A DNA stretch of 5,893 bases from Pseudomonadota bacterium (GTDB lineage: Bacteria; Pseudomonadota; Alphaproteobacteria; Sphingomonadales; Sphingomonadaceae). The notes beneath the pieces were generated by a model. That model was not told the DNA's origin. It made no database searches and saw nothing but the letters and a program-made list of their open reading frames with translations. Position numbers and translations under genes: made by a program. The stretch lies in the NCBI GenBank assembly GCA_947474905.1, contig CANJKQ010000079.1, forward strand, positions 1 through 5,893. Direction: 5' to 3'. Below, piece by piece: positions 1-5,227 of the stretch (the first letter of the stretch is position 1; every line of letters begins with the position of its first letter).

Positions 1-155
1 AGCGTCGATCGCGGCACGATTTCCAGATTACGCTCGACCGCCACTTTCTCCGGCACCAGCCCGAGCTCGGTCGCGAGCTCAGCGATGGTCAGCCCCGCGG
101 CGATGCGGCGATGCTCGCCATTGATGCGGACAGAGATGTTGTGGTCGATGGACAT
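1..155 (-). CDS. thiS: Sulfur carrier protein ThiS, N-terminal part (partial, runs off the window)
   Basis: This is the 5' part of a minus-strand gene; 51 codons are visible before base 1. ThiS is the small ubiquitin-fold protein whose C-terminal Gly-Gly is thiocarboxylated to deliver sulfur to thiazole synthase ThiG in thiamine synthesis. Visible family marks, in order, are VRINGE (about residues 9-14), a TIAELATELGL stretch (23-33) and the highly typical KVAVERNLEIVPRS (37-50). The C-terminal GG lies outside, so it cannot be told whether this is a free ThiS or a ThiS-ThiG fusion. The start is uncertain: ATG at 155 fits the usual short N-terminus, but in-frame ATGs at 170 and 173 would add five or six residues. 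None has a good Shine-Dalgarno sequence. The gene is divergent from aroQ. Identification is by motif recall, not by a search. Confidence 0.82.
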   Translation of the reverse strand, partial: MSIDHNISVRINGEHRRIAAGLTIAELATELGLVPEKVAVERNLEIVPRST

Positions 156-175
156 GGCGGTAGAACTCATCATTG

Positions 176-253
176 CGTTCGGGCTGAGCGACGTCGAAGC
201 CCCGTCTTTTCCCGCAAGCAACGGCCGCCCTTCGACGTCGCTCAGGGCGAACG
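176..253. repeat. Inverted pair of TTCGAC/GCTCAGGGCGAACG palindromic repeat units
   Basis: Two 24-base arms, 176-199 and 230-253, are reverse complements at 22 of 24 positions and are separated by a 30-base spacer (200-229). The arm carries the core CTTCGACGTCGCTCAG followed by GCGAACG on the right side. A related single unit lies at 1346-1371. I recognise this as a dispersed intergenic repeat family common in sphingomonads and some other GC-rich proteobacteria. It fills most of the thiS/aroQ gap and could form a long hairpin. There is no T-run, so it is not a simple intrinsic terminator. Confidence 0.75.
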
Positions 254-256
254 GGT

Positions 257-285
257 TTGGTGGTTACGGTTCAGGCGCATATAGG
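257..285 (+). promoter_or_regulatory. Candidate sigma-70-like promoter for aroQ-accB-accC (weak)
   Basis: TTGGTG (257-262) and TATAGG (280-285) are separated by 17 bases and sit just after the inverted repeat and upstream of the aroQ start at 320. The match to TTGACA/TATAAT is only partial, and alphaproteobacterial promoters are hard to call by eye. It is offered as the best candidate in the 164-base gap between thiS and aroQ. Confidence 0.3.
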
Positions 286-319
286 GGGGCATAGCGAACG
301 CCTTCAACCGGAAAGCCAT

Positions 320-754
320 GTGACTCAATCAATCTATGTCTTGAACGGCCCCAACCTCAATCTGCTGGGCCTGCGCGAGCCGGAAATCTATGGGCATGAA
401 ACGCTCGACGACATCGCCGCCATGCTGGAAGATCGGGCGCGGGTGCTGGGGCTGGCGATCGATTTGCGCCAGTCCAATCATGAAGGGCATCTGATCGATT
501 GGCTGCACGAAGCGCAAGCGATGGCGGCAAAGGCCGTCATCCTCAATCCCGGCGGCTATACCCACAGCTCGATCGCGCTTCACGACGCGGTGAAGGCGAT
601 CACCACGCCGGTGATTGAGGTGCATCTGTCCAATCCGCACGCCCGCGAATCATTTCGTCATCAAAGCTTTGTCGGGCGTGCCGCCAAGGGAACGATCGCG
701 GGGTTTGGCGCGCTTTCCTATATGCTGGCGCTTGAAGCGGCGGCGCGGTTCTGA
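320..754 (+). CDS. aroQ: Type II 3-dehydroquinate dehydratase AroQ
   Basis: Cytoplasmic shikimate-pathway enzyme that dehydrates 3-dehydroquinate to 3-dehydroshikimate. The product is 144 aa, the usual length for the dodecameric type II enzyme. Family motifs are all present: LNGPNLNLLG (residues 8-17), R19 and the catalytic Tyr in EPEIYG (Y24), QSNHEG (51-56), the active-site loop NPGGYTHSS (76-84) and EVHLSNPHARESFR (100-113) with E100 and H102. I chose the GTG at 320 because the conserved sequence starts five codons later and GGAAAG (310-315) lies just upstream. The frame is open further back to a TTG at 257, but that would translate the candidate promoter region. An out-of-frame ATG directly followed by TGA (318-323) overlaps the GTG. 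accB follows after 35 bases, so co-transcription is likely. Confidence 0.95.
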   Translation: MTQSIYVLNGPNLNLLGLREPEIYGHETLDDIAAMLEDRARVLGLAIDLRQSNHEGHLIDWLHEAQAMAAKAVILNPGGYTHSSIALHDAVKAITTPVIEVHLSNPHARESFRHQSFVGRAAKGTIAGFGALSYMLALEAAARF

Positions 755-789
755 CATGCGGCCGATGAAACAGGGATGAAATAACCATT

Positions 790-1272
790 ATGGCAGAACC
801 TACCGACAATGGCGCGATGCGGGTCGATATCGATCTCGTGCGCCAGCTTGCCGAATTGCTCGACGTGACCAAGCTGACCGAAATCGAGGTTGAAGACGGC
901 GAGCGCCGGATTCGGGTGGCGCGCGAAGTGGTGACGCAGGCGGTCGCGGCGGTGGCTGCCCCCGCTATGCCCCCGGTTGCTGCCGCACCCGCCCTGGCCG
1001 CGCCGCTGGCCGAGGCAGCCGCGCCTGCCGCCAGCCACGCCAATGCCATCAAGTCGCCGATGGTAGGCACAGCCTATCTGACGCCTGAGCCCGGCGCCAA
1101 GCCCTTTGTTTCGGTGGGTGAAACCGTGAAGGCGGGCGACACGCTGCTGATCATCGAGGCGATGAAAGTGATGAACCCCATCACCGCCCCCACTGCCGGT
1201 ATCGTGAAAGCGCTGCTCATCGACAATGGCCAGCCGGTCGAATTCGACCAGCCCTTGGTCGTCATCGAGTGA
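790..1272 (+). CDS. accB: Biotin carboxyl carrier protein of acetyl-CoA carboxylase
   Basis: 160-aa carrier subunit of multi-subunit acetyl-CoA carboxylase. Its biotin is carboxylated by AccC and then donates the carboxyl group to acetyl-CoA on AccA/AccD, forming malonyl-CoA for fatty acid synthesis. Layout: an N-terminal region (about 10-45), a flexible Ala/Pro-rich linker (about 51-82), and a C-terminal biotinyl domain (about 86-160). The biotinylation motif EAMKVMNPI has its modified lysine at K126. The segment TPEPGAKPF (98-106) corresponds to the 'thumb' loop typical of bacterial AccB and absent from most other biotinyl domains, which argues against a pyruvate or propionyl carboxylase fragment. 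The start ATG has only a distant purine stretch (AGGGAT, 772-777). accC follows after 122 bases. Confidence 0.96.
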   Translation: MAEPTDNGAMRVDIDLVRQLAELLDVTKLTEIEVEDGERRIRVAREVVTQAVAAVAAPAMPPVAAAPALAAPLAEAAAPAASHANAIKSPMVGTAYLTPEPGAKPFVSVGETVKAGDTLLIIEAMKVMNPITAPTAGIVKALLIDNGQPVEFDQPLVVIE

Positions 1273-1345
1273 TGCTCTCCCCAGCCGTTCGTGCTGATTT
1301 TGTCGACGCACCGCTCTTCCTTCCTGCGCTCCCGAAGAAGAACCA

Positions 1346-1371
1346 CCCTTCGACCAGCTCAGGGCGAACGG
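1346..1371. repeat. Single TTCGACCAGCTCAGGGCGAACGG repeat unit in the accB-accC gap
   Basis: One 26-base unit lies in the 122-base gap (1273-1394) between accB and accC. It matches the right arm of the pair at 176-253, except that the centre is CAG instead of GTCG. CCCT (1346-1349) and AGGG (1361-1364) can pair within the unit, as can TTCG and CGAA. I see nothing else recognisable in the gap. accC has only a weak Shine-Dalgarno-like GAAAG (1384-1388) six bases before its ATG. Confidence 0.7.
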
Positions 1372-1394
1372 CCGCAAGGTCTTGAAAGACAAGC

Positions 1395-2747
1395 ATGCCT
1401 GAAATCAAGAAACTGCTGATCGCCAATCGCGGCGAGATCGCGCTGCGTATCCATCGCGCCTGCCACGAAATGGGCATCCAGACAGTGGCGGTGCATTCGA
1501 CCGCTGATGCCGATGCCATGCATGTGCGGCTTGCCGATCAGGCGATCTGCATCGGGCCGCCGGCCGCGACCGACAGCTATCTCAACATCCCCAACATCAT
1601 TTCCGCCGCAGAAGTGTCAGGCGCTGACGCGATCCACCCCGGCTATGGGTTCTTGAGCGAAAACGCCAAGTTCGCCGAGATTGTCGAGGCGCATAACCTG
1701 ATCTTCGTCGGCCCCAAGCCCGAGCATATCCGCGTGATGGGCGACAAGGTGGAAGCGAAACGCACCGCCGGCGCGCTGGGCCTGCCGCTGGTGCCGGGCT
1801 CGGCCGGCGCGATCAGCGATATCGCCGACGCCAAGCAACTGGCGCGCGAGATTGGCTATCCGGTGCTCATCAAGGCCGCGTCGGGGGGCGGCGGGCGCGG
1901 CATGAAAGTCGTGCCGGGCGAGGATCAGCTCGAAAGCCTGATGGCGCAGGCGGGCAGCGAGGCCAAGGCGGCGTTCGGTGACGCGACCGTCTATATGGAG
2001 AAATATCTCGGCAACCCGCGCCACATCGAATTCCAGGTGTTCGGCGATGGCAATGGCAATGCCATCCATTTGGGCGAACGCGACTGCTCGCTGCAGCGCC
2101 GCCACCAGAAGGTGCTCGAGGAAGCCCCCTCCCCCGTCCTGTCGGCGCAAGAGCGCGACCGCATAGGCGGCATCGTCGCCAAGGCGATGGCGGAGATGGG
2201 CTATCGCGGGGCCGGCACGATCGAATTCCTGTGGGAAGACGGTGAGTTCTACTTCATCGAGATGAACACCCGCCTCCAGGTCGAGCATCCGGTGACCGAG
2301 GCGATCACCGGCCTTGACCTGGTGCGCGAGCAGATCCGCATTGCCGAGGGCCATCCGCTGACGCTGCGTCAGGAAGATGTCGAGTTTCGCGGCCATGCGA
2401 TTGAATGCCGCATCAATGCCGAGGATTGGCGCACCTTCGCGCCCTCGCCAGGCCAGGTGAAGGCGTATCACGCGCCCGGCGGGCTCAACGTCCGCGTCGA
2501 TTCGGGGCTGTATGACGGATACAAGGTGCCGCCTTATTACGACTCGATGATCGCCAAGCTGATCGTCTGGGGCCATAGCCGCGACGGCGCGCTCCGCCGC
2601 CTGCGGCGCGCGCTGGAGGAATATGTGATTGAGGGGATGAAGACGACGATTCCCCTCCACCAGGCATTGCTCGACGATCCCGATTTCCAAAAGGGCGATT
2701 ATACGATCAAATGGCTGGAGGCGTGGCTGGCGAAGCAGGGGGATTGA
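1395..2747 (+). CDS. accC: Biotin carboxylase subunit of acetyl-CoA carboxylase
   Basis: ATP-grasp enzyme that uses ATP and bicarbonate to carboxylate the biotin on AccB, in the cytoplasm. At 450 aa it has the length of a stand-alone bacterial biotin carboxylase rather than a fused pyruvate or acyl-CoA carboxylase. Visible in order: the N-terminal [12 protein letters not shown] (8-19), [10 protein letters not shown] (81-90), MGDK with K118 near ATP, the glycine-rich ATP loop [12 protein letters not shown] starting at K160, [20 protein letters not shown] in the middle, and the catalytic [14 protein letters not shown] with E289, N291 and R293 in the positions of the Escherichia coli E288/N290/R292 set. 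The C-terminal domain has [12 protein letters not shown]. All key residues are intact. It is the third gene of the aroQ-accB-accC cluster and ends just before a palindromic repeat. Confidence 0.97.
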   Translation: MPEIKKLLIANRGEIALRIHRACHEMGIQTVAVHSTADADAMHVRLADQAICIGPPAATDSYLNIPNIISAAEVSGADAIHPGYGFLSENAKFAEIVEAHNLIFVGPKPEHIRVMGDKVEAKRTAGALGLPLVPGSAGAISDIADAKQLAREIGYPVLIKAASGGGGRGMKVVPGEDQLESLMAQAGSEAKAAFGDATVYMEKYLGNPRHIEFQVFGDGNGNAIHLGERDCSLQRRHQKVLEEAPSPVLSAQERDRIGGIVAKAMAEMGYRGAGTIEFLWEDGEFYFIEMNTRLQVEHPVTEAITGLDLVREQIRIAEGHPLTLRQEDVEFRGHAIECRINAEDWRTFAPSPGQVKAYHAPGGLNVRVDSGLYDGYKVPPYYDSMIAKLIVWGHSRDGALRRLRRALEEYVIEGMKTTIPLHQALLDDPDFQKGDYTIKWLEAWLAKQGD

Positions 2748-2754
2748 CCGGCTT

Positions 2755-2833
2755 CGTCGCCCCAGCGAAAGCTGGGGCCGCTGGCGAAAAGGGGGTATCA
2801 TCGCCAGCGATGCCAGCTTGCGCTGGCATGACG
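2755..2833. repeat. Composite palindromic (REP/BIME-like) element with cloverleaf folding potential
   Basis: Two 31-base units in opposite orientation (2755-2785 and, on the other strand, 2803-2833) agree at 24 of 31 positions. Each has an 8-bp stem: 2759-2766 with 2771-2778 around a GAAA loop, and 2810-2817 with 2822-2829 around TTGC, which is GCAA on the other strand. Between them CGCTGGCG (2779-2786) pairs with CGCCAGCG (2802-2809). The outer CGTC (2755-2758) pairs with GACG (2830-2833). Six of the seven differences between units are three compensatory base-pair swaps in the stem; the seventh keeps a GNRA-type loop. No T-run follows, so it is not a classical terminator. It fills most of the 107-base gap between accC and the hydrolase gene. 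Confidence 0.85.
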
Positions 2834-2840
2834 CGATTAT

Positions 2841-2850
2841 GGAGGGGGGA
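2841..2850 (+). promoter_or_regulatory. Strong ribosome binding site that fixes the hydrolase start
   Basis: GGAGGGGGGA ends four bases before the ATG at 2855 and contains GGAGG at the usual spacing (nine bases from its end). It begins right after the palindromic element ends (2833). It is the best Shine-Dalgarno match in the window and decides the start against an upstream in-frame ATG at 2828. Confidence 0.7.
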
Positions 2851-2854
2851 GTCG

Positions 2855-3835
2855 ATGCGCAAAATACTCGGCACGTTGCTGCTGATCATCATCGTCGCGC
2901 TGGGCGGCGCGTTTCTGTATTTCCAGACCCCTGACACCGACGCGGCGGCGATGCGCGCCAAATATGGCGGGCCACCTTCGCAATTCGTTGATCTGGGCGG
3001 CGGGCTGACCGTTCATTTGCGCGATACCGGCCCGCGCGACGCGCCGGTGCTGCTGCTCGTCCACGGTTCCAATTCGTCGCTGCACACCTGGGAACCCTGG
3101 GCCACACGGCTGGGCGCGCGCTATCGCATCATCCGCTTTGATCTTCCCGGCCATGGCCTGACCGGCCCCAGCCCGGCGCGCGATTACAGCTATGCCGCCT
3201 TTGCCGATGTGGTGGAAAAGGTCCGCGCCAAACTGGGCGTCGACCATGTCATCCTGGCGGGCAATTCGATGGGCGGCGGCGTCGCCTGGACCTATGCGCT
3301 GATGTACCCTGAGCATCTCGCTGGCCTTGTGCTGGTCGATGCCGCGGGGCAGCCCAACCCCAATCGCGACGTGCCGCTCGCTTTTAAAATCGCGCGGACG
3401 CCGGTGCTGCGCAATCTCGTCGCCTATATCACCCCCCGTCACTTGATCGCGCGGACGGTGAGCGATGCTTTCTACAACCAATCGCTCGTCACCCCCGCGA
3501 TGGTCGACCGCTATTGGGAATTGCTGCGCTATCCCGGCAATCGCCAGGCGACGATTGATCGCTTTGGCGGCCCGGAAGTCCATGCCACGCCCGAACGGCT
3601 CAAGACCATCAAGGCGCCGACGCTGATCCTGTGGGGCGAAAATGACCGGCTGATCCCGGTCAGCAGCGCGCATTTCTTTGCCGCCAACATTCCCGGCAGC
3701 CAGCTGATCATCTATCCCAAGACCGGCCATGCGCCGATGGAGGAGCGCGCCGATGAAAGCGCGGCCGATGTCTATCGCTTTATCGAGTTGAAAGCGGTGC
3801 CAGTCGCGGCCCCATCGGCAGTGGCGGCGCACTGA
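2855..3835 (+). CDS. Membrane-anchored alpha/beta-fold hydrolase
   Basis: 326-aa serine hydrolase of the alpha/beta fold; the substrate cannot be told from sequence. Residues 4-23 form one hydrophobic segment (ILGTLLLIIIVALGGAFLYF) after MRK, so the protein is probably held in the inner membrane with the catalytic domain on the periplasmic side, or it has an uncleaved signal. Catalytic signs: the oxyanion HG of LVHGSNSS (H70, G71), nucleophile elbow GNSMGGG with S138, acid D264 in WGENDRLIPV, and base H292 in KTGHAPMEE. The triad is complete. The ATG at 2855 is chosen because GGAGGGGGGA (2841-2850) is a strong Shine-Dalgarno sequence. An in-frame ATG at 2828 lies inside the repeat hairpin and is less likely. 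The stop overlaps the next start by one base, so the two are probably translated together. Esterase, lipase or haloalkane-dehalogenase-like activities are all possible. Confidence 0.9.
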   Translation: MRKILGTLLLIIIVALGGAFLYFQTPDTDAAAMRAKYGGPPSQFVDLGGGLTVHLRDTGPRDAPVLLLVHGSNSSLHTWEPWATRLGARYRIIRFDLPGHGLTGPSPARDYSYAAFADVVEKVRAKLGVDHVILAGNSMGGGVAWTYALMYPEHLAGLVLVDAAGQPNPNRDVPLAFKIARTPVLRNLVAYITPRHLIARTVSDAFYNQSLVTPAMVDRYWELLRYPGNRQATIDRFGGPEVHATPERLKTIKAPTLILWGENDRLIPVSSAHFFAANIPGSQLIIYPKTGHAPMEERADESAADVYRFIELKAVPVAAPSAVAAH

Positions 3836-4518
3836 TGTTTATCGGCCATTACGGACCGGCGTTCATCGTCGCGACGCGCCCGCGCGCGCCACGGCTCGCC
3901 TGGCTGTTCGTCGCCGCCCAGCTGATCGATTTCGGCTTTTTCGCGCTGACGATCCTGGGGATCGAGCATTTGCGGCTGGTGCCGGGCACCACCGCGATGA
4001 ACCCGATGGACCTCTATTCCATGCCCTATACCCACAGCTTGGTCGGCGCGCTGCTGTGGGCGGCGGGATTTGCCGGCGTCTTGTGGTATGTCTGGCGCGA
4101 CCGTGAGACGGCGCTGATCGGCGCGATCATCGTGTTGTCGCATTGGGTGATCGACCTCATCGTCCACGCCCCCGATCTGACGCTTTGGGGAAGCCCGCCC
4201 AAATTCGGGCTGGGGCTGTGGAACCATCCGCTGATCGAAATGCCGCTTGAACTGTTCTTCGCCTTTGGCGGCTTTGCCTGGTATCTGCGCCGCACCCGCG
4301 CGACGAGCCGTCGATCGCGCGGGGCAGTCTGGGCGCTGGGCATCGCCATGGCCGGGTTGCAGGCGTTCAATTGGTTCGCCCCCCAGCCCGACACCATCAT
4401 TGATCCGGTGCCCGTGTCGACAGGCTTGCTCGGCCTGTTCGCCTATACGCTGCTGGCAGGGCTGGCCTGGTGGGTGGCCGCCAATCGGACGGCGAAATTA
4501 GGTACGACCACGTATTGA
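3835..4518 (+). CDS. Multi-pass membrane protein of unassigned function
   Basis: 227 aa with about five or six hydrophobic segments (roughly 22-42, 67-86, 92-111, 134-150, 164-182, 197-216). I recognise the general look of a conserved bacterial family but cannot name a function. Polar residues that look conserved are set within or next to membrane segments: H5 (GHYGPAF), Q29 and D32 (AAQLID), E44-H45, H67 in PYTHSL, H103 and D107 in SHWVID, H111 and D114, then GLGLWN (125-130) and E135. This His/Asp spread recalls membrane-bound metal-dependent hydrolases of the YdjM type, but that is only a resemblance. The ATG overlaps the hydrolase stop by one base (TGATG), which suggests translational coupling and a shared role. 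Its end nearly touches the arsR control region. Confidence 0.88.
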   Translation: MFIGHYGPAFIVATRPRAPRLAWLFVAAQLIDFGFFALTILGIEHLRLVPGTTAMNPMDLYSMPYTHSLVGALLWAAGFAGVLWYVWRDRETALIGAIIVLSHWVIDLIVHAPDLTLWGSPPKFGLGLWNHPLIEMPLELFFAFGGFAWYLRRTRATSRRSRGAVWALGIAMAGLQAFNWFAPQPDTIIDPVPVSTGLLGLFAYTLLAGLAWWVAANRTAKLGTTTY

Positions 4519-4543
4519 TTACCGATCATTTCGATATTAATTG
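4515..4543 (+). promoter_or_regulatory. Candidate promoter of the ars operon (weak)
   Basis: TTGATT (4515-4520) and TAATTG (4538-4543) are 17 bases apart. The -10 match is poor. The first hexamer overlaps the stop codon of the preceding membrane protein gene, so the whole promoter must fit in a very small gap. If used, transcription would begin only a few bases before the arsR ATG, giving an mRNA with almost no leader, and the operator would cover the -10 region. Confidence 0.3.
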
Positions 4544-4556
4544 AAATATCGAAATG
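4527..4556. promoter_or_regulatory. Probable ArsR operator: perfect 11-bp inverted repeat overlapping the arsR start
   Basis: CATTTCGATAT (4527-4537) and ATATCGAAATG (4546-4556) are exact reverse complements around an 8-base AT-rich spacer. The last three bases of the right arm are the arsR ATG. The stretch is strikingly AT-rich within GC-rich surroundings. Position, symmetry and the adjacent ArsR-family gene make it the likely autoregulatory site. By the known mode of this family, ArsR would bind without arsenite and be released when arsenite binds. Confidence 0.75.
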
Positions 4557-4874
4557 ACCTCACCCGACTCAATCGTTCGCGCGCTCGGCGCCTTGGCTCA
4601 GCCTCACCGTCTCGCCATTTTTCGCGTGTTGGTGCAGTCGGGGCCGGTTGGTCTTGCCGCGGGCGACATCGCCTCACGGCTTGCGATCACGCCTTCTTCG
4701 CTGTCGTTCCATCTGGCGCAGCTCGAGCGCGCGCACCTGGTGACACGCATCCGTGCGGGACGATCAATCATTTATTCGGCCGATTTCGGCGCAATGAACG
4801 CGCTGGTCGCCTATCTTACGGAGAATTGCTGCGAGGGCGTCGCCTGCCCGGCGCAAGCAGAGGAGGCAGCATGA
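4554..4874 (+). CDS. arsR: ArsR-family arsenite-responsive repressor
   Basis: 106-aa winged-helix repressor of the ArsR/SmtB family, expected to act as a dimer on its own operon. The first helices contain ALAQPHRLAIFRVL (13-26), the recognition helix region runs ITPSSLSFHLAQLERAHLV (45-63), and the wing is RIRAGRSIIYSAD (65-77). The Escherichia-type ELCVCDL metal site is absent; its place reads GLAAGDIAS. Instead, cysteines sit at the C-terminus as C92, C93 and C98 (NCCEGVAC). This resembles the CC-x5-C site of Acidithiobacillus ferrooxidans ArsR, so the inducer is probably As(III) or Sb(III). An in-frame stop at 4542-4544 rules out an earlier start, and no Shine-Dalgarno sequence precedes the ATG. 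The stop overlaps the arsC start by 4 bases (ATGA). Confidence 0.93.
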   Translation: MTSPDSIVRALGALAQPHRLAIFRVLVQSGPVGLAAGDIASRLAITPSSLSFHLAQLERAHLVTRIRAGRSIIYSADFGAMNALVAYLTENCCEGVACPAQAEEAA

Positions 4875-5227
4875 AAGCAACGATCTGGCACAACCCCGCC
4901 TGCAAAACCTCGCGCGGCACGCTCGCGATTCTTGAGGAAACGCCGGGGATCGAGCTTGAGGTGATCGAATATCTCAAGCACCCGCCGACGCGCGACAAGC
5001 TGATCCAGCTCCACCGCGATGCGGGACTGACGCACCGCCAGGGGATGCGCACCCACAACTCCCCCGCTGCCGAGTTGGTCGAGGAACTGGGCCTGAGCGA
5101 CGCCGACGAGGCGACGATCCTCGACGCGATGATGACGCACCCCATCCTCATCCAGCGCCCGCTGGTCGAAACCGCCAAGGGCGTGCGGCTGTGCCGTCCG
5201 CCCGAAACCGTGCACGAAATCCTGTGA
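4871..5227 (+). CDS. arsC: Arsenate reductase ArsC, glutaredoxin-dependent type
   Basis: 118-aa thioredoxin-fold enzyme that reduces As(V) to As(III) using glutathione and glutaredoxin. The catalytic loop HNPACKTSR (7-15) holds the nucleophile C11. Arginines needed for oxyanion binding are visible at R60 (approximate equivalent), R96 in HPILIQRPLV and R106 in GVRLCRP. The last two motifs are characteristic of the plasmid R773-type ArsC family and differ from the low-molecular-weight phosphatase type. YfgD/ArsC-like relatives without activity exist, but the ars context supports a real arsenate reductase. The start is clear: GAGGAGG lies just upstream inside the arsR end, and the ATG overlaps the arsR stop. 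The frame happens to stay open back through arsR, but nothing supports a longer protein. The stop overlaps the next gene's GTG. Confidence 0.94.
   Translation: MKATIWHNPACKTSRGTLAILEETPGIELEVIEYLKHPPTRDKLIQLHRDAGLTHRQGMRTHNSPAAELVEELGLSDADEATILDAMMTHPILIQRPLVETAKGVRLCRPPETVHEIL

Noticed and set aside
257..319. Longer AroQ starting at a TTG at 257
   Set aside because: It would add 21 residues unlike the family and translate the candidate promoter; the GTG at 320 gives the standard N-terminus.
718..1392. 224-codon minus-strand frame across accB and the accB-accC gap
   Set aside because: It is antisense to accB with its clear biotinylation motif; it is Gly/Arg/His-rich with no domain and no ribosome site.
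1617..2801. 394-codon open frame on the minus strand
   Set aside because: It lies opposite accC, which has every family motif. The translation is Arg/His/Ala-rich with no recognisable domain, as expected antisense to a GC-rich gene.
2755..2833. Intrinsic terminator after accC
   Set aside because: The stems are strong but no T-run follows any of them; the paired-unit architecture fits a dispersed repeat better.
2711..2854. Longer hydrolase N-terminus overlapping the accC end
   Set aside because: It would translate the palindromic repeat; a strong Shine-Dalgarno sequence at 2841-2850 points to the ATG at 2855.
2837..3832. 331-codon open frame on the minus strand
   Set aside because: Antisense to the hydrolase with its intact triad; the composition is typical of a shadow frame.
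4541..4870. N-terminal extension of arsC through an open frame from a TTG at 4541
   Set aside because: It runs out of frame across arsR and encodes no recognisable sequence. ArsC has a good ribosome site, a normal length and its catalytic loop right after the ATG at 4871.
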